The notes under the pieces were generated by a model. That model was given only the letters and a program-made list of their open reading frames with translations, did not search any database and was not told where the DNA came from. From JAJCYX01 sp965243825 (GTDB taxonomy: Bacteria > Chloroflexota > Dehalococcoidia > Lucifugimonadales > Lucifugimonadaceae): 64,000 bases of DNA. Of the stretch, positions 54,610 through 63,502 are shown in pieces (position 1 is the stretch's first letter; the number at the start of each line of letters is the position of its first letter). The translations under genes were made by a program, and so were the position numbers. The DNA lies in assembly GCA_965243825.1 (NCBI GenBank), contig CBDEVT010000001.1:2294001-2358000 (forward strand). The letters run 5' to 3'.

Positions 54610-55227
54610 ATGAACGCCCGCATCATATGTCTTCGCCACGCGGAAGCTGAGCCATTCAGTTTGTTAGCAGCTGGCGACACCTCAGCAAGAAAATCTCCCT
54701 CGGACCCACCGCTTACTCCGACGGGGCAATCACAGGCAGAGGCTGCAGCTGTTCTGTTGCGTGATGAGAACGCGCAAAGAATATTCGTCAGTGATGCGCG
54801 TCGTTCCCGCCAGACAGGAGAGATCATCGCGTCCAGGCTGGGACTGGAGGTTGAATCCGTTCCTGCGCTTGCCGAAACCCTGATGGAGGCGGTTGGCACC
54901 GAAACCTCAGAGATGGGCAGTGCAGGTGAAGTGCTGAGGCAGTGGTTAGTTCGAGGCGACCTTAGTTGCCGATTGGACGATGGTGAAACCGGGCAACAGG
55001 TCGCCCAACGCATGAAGCAGGCCCTGTTAGATATCGCTTCCAGATGTCAGGAGAGAAGTGCAATTGTTGTTGGCCATGTTGCCAGCCTGACGGTTGGAGT
55101 TAGCGTCCTCTGTCATAACGGCTCCTCACTGTGGGGGAAGCCTCTCGCGCACGCGACACCGTTTTCGCTCACACTCAGCGACGGAGTCTGGCAAGTGGAC
55201 TGGCCACAGGTAACAGAAGTGGGTTGA
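54610..55227 (+). CDS. Histidine phosphatase superfamily protein
   Basis: The phospho-His site is LRHAEAEP (RHG-type motif, His10), with conserved Arg in SDARRSRQTGEI and the second His in VVGHVAS. Length 205 fits the phosphoglycerate-mutase-like branch. It may act on a sugar phosphate or a cofactor precursor. Substrate unknown. Confidence 0.9.
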   Translation: MNARIICLRHAEAEPFSLLAAGDTSARKSPSDPPLTPTGQSQAEAAAVLLRDENAQRIFVSDARRSRQTGEIIASRLGLEVESVPALAETLMEAVGTETSEMGSAGEVLRQWLVRGDLSCRLDDGETGQQVAQRMKQALLDIASRCQERSAIVVGHVASLTVGVSVLCHNGSSLWGKPLAHATPFSLTLSDGVWQVDWPQVTEVG

Positions 55228-55260
55228 AAAGAGGAAGACGGCCATTGCTGACCGCCTTCC
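55226..55260 (-). terminator. Rho-independent terminator of the ThDP enzyme gene
   Basis: On the minus strand GGAAGGCGG pairs with CCGTCTTCC (9 bp, one G-U) around a 10-nt loop, followed by TCTTTTC. It lies between the convergent phosphatase and ThDP genes. Confidence 0.7.
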
Positions 55261-55289
55261 TGACCATGACAGAGTAGTGGCAACTGACT

Positions 55290-56930
55290 CTAGTCTGCAT
55301 AGACGCTGAACTTCAGTTCCTGCTGCGTCTTCACGTCGATCAATGCGCTCTTGCCTTCGGCGTTCTCCCGTCGAGCCTGCTCGATGGCGGGACCGATGCC
55401 TTCCGGTTTGTCGACAGTGATACCTGTTGCGCCCAGTCCCTCAGCGATCTTGGCGTAGTCACCGGTCATGTTGCCTGCGCCGAACTGCTCCATGGCGGTC
55501 GGCAGTGCCCGGTTGTAGCCGCCCATCGTCCCATTGTCGAGAACGATCGTGGTGATCGGATTCCCTGACCTGACCGATGTCTCGATGTCGAGTCCGGCCA
55601 TACCGAAAGCGGCATCACCCATGAAGTTCACGCAGAACTTGTCCGGCTGAGCCATCTTTGCACCAATCATCAGACCGATTCCATAACCGAGGTGTGTGGT
55701 CTTGCCCCAGCCAATGTAGCTGTGAGGGACCGTAGCGGTGTAGAACGGCATGATCTGATCACGTGGGTGACCGGCGTCATGCGTCATGATGGTGTTCTCG
55801 TGGTCTACCGCCTTGTTGATCTCGTTGACAAGCCGGTACGGGTTAATCGGGTTCATGTTGGAATTAAGCAGCGGCTGCCACTCTTCCTGCCACTCCTTGC
55901 GAACCTGCGCTACGGCTTCCTGGACAGACGTGTCGCCGCTGCGTGAGTCGCCAATCAAGTCACGAACCGCATCGATCATCATACGCAGGGTTTCTCGGGA
56001 ATCACCGGCAAGACCGATCTCGGTCTCGTACTCCTTAGCAATGTCCTCAACGTTGTTGCTGCTGTGGATGATCGTCTTCCCGGACGGAATGTCTATGCCA
56101 TAGTTGGTCTTCGTCAGGCTTGCACCGACAGCGAACAGGACGTCCGACTCTTTTAGCCAGGTCCAGACCGGTTTAGGTGCTGTGCGGTTCGCTGCTCCAA
56201 GAGCAAGTGGGTGCCGCTCGTCAATCGCTGACTTACCCGGCATCGTGGTGATGACCGGAATCTGGGCGAGTTCGGCAAGCTCCTTGAGCTCAGCCATCGC
56301 ACCTGAATACAGCACGCCCTGGCCAGCCCAGATAACAGGCTTCTTCGCTTCTACAAGCTTTTTGGCTGCTGCTTCGATTTCGCTTGCCGGAGGAGTGGTG
56401 CGGTACTGGCCTGCTGTCCGGAAACCATCCAGATTTGCCACCTCACCCTGCATGGCGTCTCGCTGCATCTCGAGCATTACAGGACCCGGCCGACCGTTTT
56501 TGAGTGCAGTCATAGCTCGGCGCATCAGAGCCGGTATGCGGTCAGCGCTGGTGATCGAAACTGCCCACTTGGTGATGTGCTGGTAGTTAGCCGGCCCGCT
56601 GAAGTATGGCTTGATATCTGTCTTATCGTTTCCGGGTCCGTCTGGAATAAAAAGAACGGGAACGCCGTCTGCCCAGCACTGTGCGAAGCCCCCGAATGCG
56701 TTTTCAACACCGGGACCTCCCTGGCAGGCGAACACTCCGTACTTACCCTGCGCAGCCATCAATCTGCTGTATCCATCCGCCGCCATGATTCCGCCGCGCT
56801 CCTGGCGGAAGACGATCGGGCGAATGCCAGCCCTGGCTACAGCTTCAATCAGTGGATTGGCAGGGAAGCAGGCGAGCCACTCGAATCCTTCCTGCTTGAG
56901 CATCTGGGCGATGGCGTCGTAGCCGTTCAT
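55290..56930 (-). CDS. Thiamine-diphosphate enzyme (acetolactate synthase/decarboxylase-like)
   Basis: The 546 residues form the three-domain ThDP fold. Catalytic Glu44 lies in VFRQERGG. The ThDP motif is GDAAFGMAGLDIETSV followed by TTIVLDNGTMGGYN. The central domain is KPVIWAGQGVLYSGA. True acetolactate synthases are near 550-590 residues and pair with IlvN; no small subunit is nearby, so a carboligase or decarboxylase of a 2-keto acid is more likely. AGGAGAG precedes the start. Confidence 0.88.
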   Translation of the reverse strand: MNGYDAIAQMLKQEGFEWLACFPANPLIEAVARAGIRPIVFRQERGGIMAADGYSRLMAAQGKYGVFACQGGPGVENAFGGFAQCWADGVPVLFIPDGPGNDKTDIKPYFSGPANYQHITKWAVSITSADRIPALMRRAMTALKNGRPGPVMLEMQRDAMQGEVANLDGFRTAGQYRTTPPASEIEAAAKKLVEAKKPVIWAGQGVLYSGAMAELKELAELAQIPVITTMPGKSAIDERHPLALGAANRTAPKPVWTWLKESDVLFAVGASLTKTNYGIDIPSGKTIIHSSNNVEDIAKEYETEIGLAGDSRETLRMMIDAVRDLIGDSRSGDTSVQEAVAQVRKEWQEEWQPLLNSNMNPINPYRLVNEINKAVDHENTIMTHDAGHPRDQIMPFYTATVPHSYIGWGKTTHLGYGIGLMIGAKMAQPDKFCVNFMGDAAFGMAGLDIETSVRSGNPITTIVLDNGTMGGYNRALPTAMEQFGAGNMTGDYAKIAEGLGATGITVDKPEGIGPAIEQARRENAEGKSALIDVKTQQELKFSVYAD

Positions 56931-57317
56931 ATTCGTGACTCTCCTGTTAGTGATGTTGAAGACAGTCGCCTATGCGAGCGACCAGCAAGGTGAGGAACCG
57001 GAAATTTGACCAATGTTCTTCACGTTAACCAGATCGCAGCGATGGGTGAGACCGGCCACAGTTTATGCCGGGGTTGGGCCAGCATCAAATGGATCCGGTC
57101 CACGCTGAACCGTTCCGCCGAAATCGGCGACCTGTAGGAACGTTGGCTCACCGGCAACTCTCGCGAACTGCGCAAAGTGCTTCAAACCCGAATCTGATTT
57201 CTGGAGAGCTTTTGGACTCATCCCACTAGACTCGTCCTCACCTGCCATTCGCACCACCCCCTGAGGCACCAGTTGGCCGCTGACAGGGCGTGATATGTAC
57301 CCACCGGGAGACGGAAT
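56931..57317. other. Gap between the ThDP gene and ftsZ (387 nt)
   Basis: This divergent region must hold promoters for both flanking genes, but no unambiguous -35/-10 pair was identified. A minus-strand frame at 57063-57329 overlaps the ftsZ start and looks spurious. Confidence 0.4.
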
Positions 57318-58475
57318 ATGCCGGAGCATTTCGACACAATCGCACCCGACAAAGTCGGGACCGCCACCATCAAAGTGGTCGGTGTGGGCGGCGGCGGCCA
57401 GAACGCCGTAACCCGCATGTACAGAGACCCTATTCCAGGGGCTGAGTACATCATCGTCAACACCGACAAACAGGCCATTGAGCTCTCACAGGTTCCTGTG
57501 AAGCTGCGTGTTGGTGACAACACCGCCCGTGGACTTGGCGTTGGTGGAGACCCTTCACGAGGCCGCCAGTGCCACGAAGAGGACAAAGAGGCCATCAAGC
57601 AGGCACTTGATGGATCTGACCTGGTTTTCGTCGCTGCTGGTATGGGCGGTGGCACCGGTACTGGTGGCGCACCAGTCGTCGCAGAAGTTGCCCAGGAAAT
57701 CGGTGCACTCACCATCGGTGTCGTAACGAAGCCGTTCAGCTTCGAGGGCTCCCACCGCAAGCGTAAGGCGCTCGAAGGCATCGAAGAGCTGCGCGACAAA
57801 GTCGACACGCTTATCGTCATCCCGAACGACCGTCTGCTCGCCATGAGCGACGAAAACCTGACGATGGACAACGCCTTCAAGATGGCTGACAACGTGCTAC
57901 GGCAAGGTGTTCAGTCCATTGCAGAGCTGATCCTCGTGCCCGGTGAGATCAACCTTGACTTTGCAGATGTCCGAGCAGTCATGCAGAACGCAGGACCCGC
58001 CTGGATGGCAATCGGAAAGGGCAGTGGACCAGACCGCGCTGCTGAGGCCGCAGAAGAGGCGATCAACAGCCCGCTGCTTGAGGTTGACATCGACGGTGCA
58101 ACCGGTGTGCTGTTCAACATCACAGGCGGCACTGACCTAACGCTTGATGAGGTTCACCAGGCATCGGAAGTGCTCTCAAACAGGGTCCACCCGGACGCCA
58201 ACATCATCTTCGGTACCGTCACCGATCCTTCTATGGAAAACGAGATCCGCATGACGGTGATCGCTACCGGATTCAGGGTCGCTGGTGAAGAGTTGGAGAC
58301 AGAGGAAGACCGCCTTGCAAAGGCTGCAATCGAAGACCCTTCACTGATGGCAATTCCGCCATTCCTCAGGCACCACCCGTCTGCACGACGCCGCTACCGC
58401 AACGGTGGCATGTTCAAGCAGCAGGAAGCTGAAGAGGTCGAGGAAGAGACCGAGACTCTGGTGGCAAACGACTAG
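57318..58475 (+). CDS. ftsZ: Cell division protein FtsZ
   Basis: Tubulin-like GTPase forming the division ring. Nucleotide-binding features: KVVGVGGGGQNAV, the tubulin signature AAGMGGGTGTGGAP (about 107-119), VTKPFSFEG and PNDRLL. The T7 loop is GEINLDFADVRAVM. The C-terminal PPFLR motif (about 350) is followed by a 35-residue Arg- then Glu-rich tail, longer than usual. No ftsA or ftsQ is adjacent; the gene stands alone before a strong terminator. Confidence 0.97.
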   Translation: MPEHFDTIAPDKVGTATIKVVGVGGGGQNAVTRMYRDPIPGAEYIIVNTDKQAIELSQVPVKLRVGDNTARGLGVGGDPSRGRQCHEEDKEAIKQALDGSDLVFVAAGMGGGTGTGGAPVVAEVAQEIGALTIGVVTKPFSFEGSHRKRKALEGIEELRDKVDTLIVIPNDRLLAMSDENLTMDNAFKMADNVLRQGVQSIAELILVPGEINLDFADVRAVMQNAGPAWMAIGKGSGPDRAAEAAEEAINSPLLEVDIDGATGVLFNITGGTDLTLDEVHQASEVLSNRVHPDANIIFGTVTDPSMENEIRMTVIATGFRVAGEELETEEDRLAKAAIEDPSLMAIPPFLRHHPSARRRYRNGGMFKQQEAEEVEEETETLVAND

Positions 58476-58502
58476 CTTCTGATCAGCGGACAAAGAATTT
58501 GG

Positions 58503-58541
58503 AACGCCCCGGTTACGATGCGCCGGGGCGTTTTCTTTTTT
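58503..58541 (+). terminator. Rho-independent terminator of ftsZ
   Basis: AACGCCCCGG pairs with CCGGGGCGTT (10 bp) around TTACGATGCG, then TTTCTTTTTTG follows. Confidence 0.95.
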
Positions 58542-58610
58542 GTGGTCAGAATGGATGTGCGCGACAACAATGAACCGAGTCGCAATTAAGGCGAGCAGAG
58601 GCGTTTGACC

Positions 58611-59075
58611 TTATTTGGGCAAAGCATCCAACGCTGCGTTGGCACGGGCGGTTGGGCCGTTGTAGCGAGGGTCGGAGACTACGGCAAATGCCTCGGCGAG
58701 TAACGACATCTGGGTTGGAGAAGCCGGGACTACTCGGTACCGAAGCTTCGCAATTCGTTTGTTGACCCGGTTCGCCAGTGGACCGCTTTTCGCTCGTGTG
58801 GCGGCGTTCTTCTTCGCCGCGCCTAGTTCTGAAATGGCAAGCAAAGTCCTTAATTGGGATTCGGCTCCACCGGATACGGCGACCTGCAGCTCTTTGCCCA
58901 GCTTTTCTGTTGCTCCAATGAATACCGGTTCGCCGTCATCGAACACAGCGACCAGTCCCGACCGGTCAGCCAGCATCCAGGTGCCCTCTTCGGTGAGCGG
59001 CAGCGTTTCTCCCTCAAGCAGATCCTTGAACAGGGATTCCCACTTGCCAAGATGTGCTGGTGTGAAGATCGGCAT
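58611..59075 (-). CDS. GIY-YIG-like domain protein, degenerate
   Basis: The 154 residues show GLVAVFDDGEPVFIGATEKL, which resembles the GIY...YIG strand pair of the GIY-YIG nuclease core, and at the end SLLAEAFAVVSDPRYN, which resembles its last helix and strand. The GIY and YIG tripeptides themselves are GLV and FIG, and the catalytic Arg is not obvious. It is probably a non-catalytic relative. Its start is 22 nt from the end of the Eis-like gene on the same strand. Confidence 0.5.
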   Translation of the reverse strand: MPIFTPAHLGKWESLFKDLLEGETLPLTEEGTWMLADRSGLVAVFDDGEPVFIGATEKLGKELQVAVSGGAESQLRTLLAISELGAAKKNAATRAKSGPLANRVNKRIAKLRYRVVPASPTQMSLLAEAFAVVSDPRYNGPTARANAALDALPK

Positions 59076-59096
59076 GGATATGGCCGGTGAAAGTTG

Positions 59097-60326
59097 TTAG
59101 TAGTGGAGCGGACACCACGGCTGCTTTTCTGCAGCAAAAGCCCGGTCTGCAACCAGCAAAGAGCCGTCCGTCTTCTCGGTAGCTCGTCCTGCCCGTGCCA
59201 GGTCCGCAAACCTTGCATTGCCAAAATAGCACGTTGCGAGCGTAGCGGCAGGAACGGTGATGTCAGCCGAGTCTTCAGTGCGGTGACACTCGGCCTTGCC
59301 AGAGGCACCTGATTTCAACCTGTAGTTGCCTGCCACCCACGGGCAAAATTCGTCCTCGACGCTAAAGACCAGGTCAATCTCATCGGAATAGGTCCGCGCA
59401 GAAAGCGCTCGCTCGACGTCCAGTATCCGCAGCCAGATCGCATCGTATGGCGTGCGTTTTAACTGACGCGGGTCAGCCAGCATCCACCAAAGCGGATCAT
59501 CGACCGGCATCGTTTCGTAGGTGACCTCATCGATCAGGTCGATGCTCAGAATGAACCGCCACAGTGCAGCGTGAGCCGCATCGGTGGTCGCAATCAGGTC
59601 ACGCACTCGTAAGTCGTTCTGATCTCCGCCTTCAGGCTTACGCCTAGTTTGATACTGGACGTAACCGTCTGCACGACCGTTCTCTTCATACACAGCGTAG
59701 AAAGAGCGCTTATCAGGTTTTGATTCATCTTCTGGAAGCGGATGGTCCCACTGCCACTTGGCATCTGAACGCTCCGGCATCCCCGGCCGGTCAGCCGCGG
59801 CCCGTTGCCAGATTTCAGGACCGACCTCGCGTACGCGCTGTCTGTCCGCGTAATGCACCGAACCTCGTATCTCAGGAAGGTGGACGAATTCTGCGGCCCC
59901 CGAGCTGACACTGGCGTCATACTGCTGACCTGCCATACCGTAACCAAATCGGCCATAGATCACGCTCTCGGATGCCCACAGGGTCGCAATCGGCTCGCCT
60001 CGTTCATGCGCTCCTTTGAGCAGCCTGCCCATCATGTTGGTCAAGATACCCTGGCGACGATGGGTCGCTGCTACGGTCACGATCGTGACGAGAGCGGCTG
60101 GCAGCTTGGCTCCGCCTGGAACGGTTGTTTCTGCCTTGAATGAGCCGGAGGTTCCGACAACCTGTTCACCATCCCACGCACCGACACTATCGGCCGCGTC
60201 GAAGAACCGGTCCCAGTTGCCACGAGACTGCTCATCCGTGGGCGGATGGCCGCCGAAACCGCGTGATACGGCTGTGCCGAACGCAGGCCACTCTTCTTTT
60301 GTAGCGCTTCGATACTCGATGTTCAT
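59097..60326 (-). CDS. Eis-like GNAT acetyltransferase, copy 1
   Basis: Eis-type proteins have two GNAT domains and an SCP2-like domain and acetylate amines on many substrates. Motifs: VTIVTVAATHRRQGILTNMM (acetyl-CoA loop), LWASESVIYGRFGYGMAG (the Tyr region near residue 150), and the SCP2-like C-terminal part. It ends WCPLHY, with an aromatic terminal residue, as in Eis where the free C-terminus takes part in catalysis. Tandem with a paralogue. Confidence 0.87.
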   Translation of the reverse strand: MNIEYRSATKEEWPAFGTAVSRGFGGHPPTDEQSRGNWDRFFDAADSVGAWDGEQVVGTSGSFKAETTVPGGAKLPAALVTIVTVAATHRRQGILTNMMGRLLKGAHERGEPIATLWASESVIYGRFGYGMAGQQYDASVSSGAAEFVHLPEIRGSVHYADRQRVREVGPEIWQRAAADRPGMPERSDAKWQWDHPLPEDESKPDKRSFYAVYEENGRADGYVQYQTRRKPEGGDQNDLRVRDLIATTDAAHAALWRFILSIDLIDEVTYETMPVDDPLWWMLADPRQLKRTPYDAIWLRILDVERALSARTYSDEIDLVFSVEDEFCPWVAGNYRLKSGASGKAECHRTEDSADITVPAATLATCYFGNARFADLARAGRATEKTDGSLLVADRAFAAEKQPWCPLHY

Positions 60327-60414
60327 ATCGTTAAGTCTGTAGTTGATCTGTTTCCTGTGACAAGCAGTCGGTTAGGTTAACCGCAGTTGGCCGTCTCGAT
60401 TCGCTGGAGCGTGG

Positions 60415-61638
60415 TTAGAAGTGGTGAGCACACCATGGTGCTCTGTCAGCGAGGAACATCCTGTCGAAGAGCCTGATCGAACCAGATTTATGCTCCGTTG
60501 CTCGCCCGGCTTTTGCAAGGTCAACCAGCCTGACACCGCCCAGGTAGGTTGCTCCAATTTCGGAGGATGAGATGGATATGTCTGGCATTTCGGTGGTCCT
60601 GGTACATGTCGCTACACCGCCTGACGCCTCAAGACTGAACACACCTCCAGACTCCGGTATGAAACTGTCTTCAATCGCGATTACGAGTCTCCCTTCGGCT
60701 GCATAGCTCCTTGCAGAAAGCGCCTTCTCCGTGTCGATGACTCGTACCCATAATCCGTCCGTCGGAGCGCGGTTGAGACGACGAGGATCCGCAAGCGTCC
60801 ACCAGAGTTGATCGTCCGGTGGCCTGTTGTCAGCAAGTACCGAATCTACAAGGTCTATGCTCAGCAGGAACCGCCAGAGCGCGGCATGGGCATCGTCTGT
60901 CTGTGCGATGCATTCGACCACCTGCATCTTCAACGGATCGTCATCGGGTTCCACTGGCATTAACCGATAAACGGCATATCCGCGGACAGATCCGTCCACC
61001 TCGTACAAAACGAAAAAGAGACCGCTCCAGCCATCGCGGACTCGTTTGGCGTCGAAGAAGTTGTATCGCCAACGCCGCTCGGAGCGATCAAGAGAACCGG
61101 CTCGCATGCTTCCCGTTTTTGCCCACACCTGTGGCATCTTTTTCAAAGCCTCTTCAGGCTCAGCGAACCGCACTCGGCCGCGTATTTCAGGAAGGTTTGA
61201 GAAGCTCGCCCGGTGCGTCTCAATCTCCCACGCTTCGGCAATCGTCGCCTGACCGAAGCCGAATCGCGAGTAAATACCGGACTCAGAGGCCCATAGCGCT
61301 GCCAGCGGTTCCTGGCGATCCGACGCCTGGTCGACGATGGACTTGATCATGCCGGTGAGAACACCGCGCCTGCGGTGAGTCGCTGCTGTGCCTATATACG
61401 CCACCCCGGCCGTTGCAACCTGATTTCCACCCGGAACCGTCATCAGGTGTGAATCGGCACCGCCTGTGCCGACGATTTGATCACCGTCGAATGCACCGAA
61501 CAGTCGGTCCAGTTCAGCGCGATCGTCCCGCAGGCGAGCGATGTCCTCTGGATGGACGCTGTCTCCGAAACCTCGCCGTACCAGAGTTCGCCAGTTGGGG
61601 AACTCATCCGCGGTCACCTGCCTGTACTCAATGCTCAT
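60415..61638 (-). CDS. Eis-like GNAT acetyltransferase, copy 2
   Basis: Same architecture as the next gene downstream: VAYIGTAATHRRRGVLTGMI, LWASESGIYSRFGFGQA, and a terminal WCAHHF. 407 residues. The two genes lie 88 nt apart on the same strand and clearly derive from duplication. Substrate unknown; detoxification of amines is typical. Confidence 0.87.
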   Translation of the reverse strand: MSIEYRQVTADEFPNWRTLVRRGFGDSVHPEDIARLRDDRAELDRLFGAFDGDQIVGTGGADSHLMTVPGGNQVATAGVAYIGTAATHRRRGVLTGMIKSIVDQASDRQEPLAALWASESGIYSRFGFGQATIAEAWEIETHRASFSNLPEIRGRVRFAEPEEALKKMPQVWAKTGSMRAGSLDRSERRWRYNFFDAKRVRDGWSGLFFVLYEVDGSVRGYAVYRLMPVEPDDDPLKMQVVECIAQTDDAHAALWRFLLSIDLVDSVLADNRPPDDQLWWTLADPRRLNRAPTDGLWVRVIDTEKALSARSYAAEGRLVIAIEDSFIPESGGVFSLEASGGVATCTRTTEMPDISISSSEIGATYLGGVRLVDLAKAGRATEHKSGSIRLFDRMFLADRAPWCAHHF

Positions 61639-61708
61639 CCGGACTCACTTAAGCCTTTAAACTTGCGGGGCATTCACTCGATCGACACCAGTTTGGAGCC
61701 GCTATCGC

Positions 61709-62476
61709 ATGGACAGAAGAACTTCCCTGGAGGGCAAGACGGCAATCATAACCGGAGCCACTTCCGGAATAGGTCGAGCAACGGCTGTGCTGATGGCGAG
61801 AATGGGTGCCAATGTCGTGGCTGCAGGAAGACGGGTTGCCGAAGGCGAGGAGACTGCTCGACTAGCAAGCGCTAACGGTGGAGTGTGCAGATTCGTTCAG
61901 TGCGATGTGACCGACGCCGACCAGGTAAAGGCACTGATCAATGCTGCTGTGACTGAGTTCGGCAGACTCGACTGCGCGTTCAACAACGCCGGTGTCTTCC
62001 TCGACACTGGCAAGCTTCATGAAGCTGATGATGCCGTTCTCGCCCGTTCTCTTGACGTAAACGTGCTGGGGACATGGAACTGCATGAAGGCTGAGTTGGC
62101 GGTAATGGCGGAACAGGGCGCTGGCGTGATCGTTAACGACTCGTCGCTTTCCGGGCTTCAGGGCACCCGGAGACACCCTGCATACACCGCAGCGAAACAT
62201 GCTGTGATTGGCCTGATGCGCGGCTCAGTGGCTGACTATGTCAGGAGCGGAGTACGCATTAATACGGTGTGCCCTGGGCCTATCGATACCACGATGATGG
62301 ACGAAGTCGATTCTCAAGACGCAAGCCGCAGGGCACGCAGAGAACAGGTGTTGCCGATGGGCCGTTATGGTACGGCCAACGAAGTGGCTGAACTCGTCGT
62401 ATGGTTATGCTCAGATGCTGCATCACATGTGAACGGTCAGGCAATAGCGGTCGACGGAGGCCTTTCGCTCAATTAG
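61709..62476 (+). CDS. Short-chain dehydrogenase/reductase
   Basis: Classical SDR: TGATSGIGRATA cofactor motif, NNAG in CAFNNAGVF, catalytic Ser in VNDSSLSGLQ, and YTAAKHA. C-terminal ends with VDGGLSLN typical of FabG-like SDRs. Asp/Arg pattern AAGRRVAEGE suggests NADP use. Substrate unknown. Confidence 0.9.
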   Translation: MDRRTSLEGKTAIITGATSGIGRATAVLMARMGANVVAAGRRVAEGEETARLASANGGVCRFVQCDVTDADQVKALINAAVTEFGRLDCAFNNAGVFLDTGKLHEADDAVLARSLDVNVLGTWNCMKAELAVMAEQGAGVIVNDSSLSGLQGTRRHPAYTAAKHAVIGLMRGSVADYVRSGVRINTVCPGPIDTTMMDEVDSQDASRRARREQVLPMGRYGTANEVAELVVWLCSDAASHVNGQAIAVDGGLSLN

Positions 62477-62487
62477 TCAAACAGTCT

Positions 62488-63408
62488 CTACCTTGTCCAC
62501 GGAGCCTGGTATTGAGGACGCTCGTGGGATGCACCTTCAGGATCGCGCACGGTTCCCTCTCGCCACGATTCAACCGGCTCCCAGTCGAGCAGCCTTGCAG
62601 CTTTCGAGATGTCCAGGGGACTGGTGAAGTCTGGCAGGGGCCTGCGGTAGTTCACATCGCCGTACTCTCGCTTGATCGCCTCCTCGGTCGGCAACTCGAG
62701 CACGGTGTCTTTCGCGTTGATGAAGAACGCCTCGTGACCGCCAAAGTCGGCTTCAAGCGCCAGCCTGCATGCCCGGGCTGCATCGTGCCTGCCGACCCAT
62801 GACCAGAATCCCATGGCAGCACGGCCTGAAGTGTCGGTCTTGTTTCCGTTCTCCATGTGGTTGCGAGCCGTTTCCGGGTTCCAGAGCGCATGAAACCGCA
62901 TCGACGCAATCTGCAGGTCCGGCCTGCGACGGCAGAAAGCGTCTGCCATCTGTTCGCCAAGCCACTTCGACTGTGAATAGGCGTCCTGCACGCGAGGAGG
63001 ATGGGCTTCGTCGACAGGGAAGTACTCCGGCACGAAGATCTCGGCTCCCCAGCCTGCGCCGACTGCATTGATGGAAGACGCCATGACGATCTTTTTAACG
63101 CCGTAGAGCTCGGCCGCCTCGAGCACGTTCCAGTTGGAGAGCATGTTGACCCGGAACACGGTGTGTTCAGCGTCGGTGTTTGGCGCGGGGATGGCAGCCA
63201 TGTGAACAACGGCATCGACTCCCTGCATTACCGAAACGGTCTGGCCGTAGTCGGTGAAATCGACACGCTGGAACAAAGCGCCAGAGTCGTGCATGTCAGG
63301 CTTTGGAGGTGCCACATCGGCATTGACGCAGGTGTGACCCTGCGCTGCAAGCTCGGCCATGATGTATTCACCGGCTCTTCCAGAGCCGCCGGTAACTAAG
63401 ATCTTCAT
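62488..63408 (-). CDS. Extended SDR, NAD-dependent epimerase/dehydratase family
   Basis: Extended SDR with GGSGRAGEYIMAEL, Asp after the second strand (NADVAPPKPD, NAD preference), VHMAAIPAPNTDA, SSINAVGAG and YSQSKWLGE. Length 306. It could act on a nucleotide sugar or a sugar-acid lactone. It lies just downstream of the aldolase gene on the same strand (94 nt), so a shared pathway is plausible. Confidence 0.87.
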   Translation of the reverse strand: MKILVTGGSGRAGEYIMAELAAQGHTCVNADVAPPKPDMHDSGALFQRVDFTDYGQTVSVMQGVDAVVHMAAIPAPNTDAEHTVFRVNMLSNWNVLEAAELYGVKKIVMASSINAVGAGWGAEIFVPEYFPVDEAHPPRVQDAYSQSKWLGEQMADAFCRRRPDLQIASMRFHALWNPETARNHMENGNKTDTSGRAAMGFWSWVGRHDAARACRLALEADFGGHEAFFINAKDTVLELPTEEAIKREYGDVNYRRPLPDFTSPLDISKAARLLDWEPVESWREGTVRDPEGASHERPQYQAPWTR

Positions 63409-63502
63409 TCTGGTCTCCGGGAGATCGAGAGGTGGTGATTGGATTGGATCAGGTTATTGAGTCATCGCGAACGCCAGGGCTAAATTCCGGTCTCACTCAG
63501 AG

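Noticed and set aside
57063..57329. Minus-strand 88-residue frame overlapping the ftsZ start
   Set aside because: No family match and incompatible with ftsZ translation signals.
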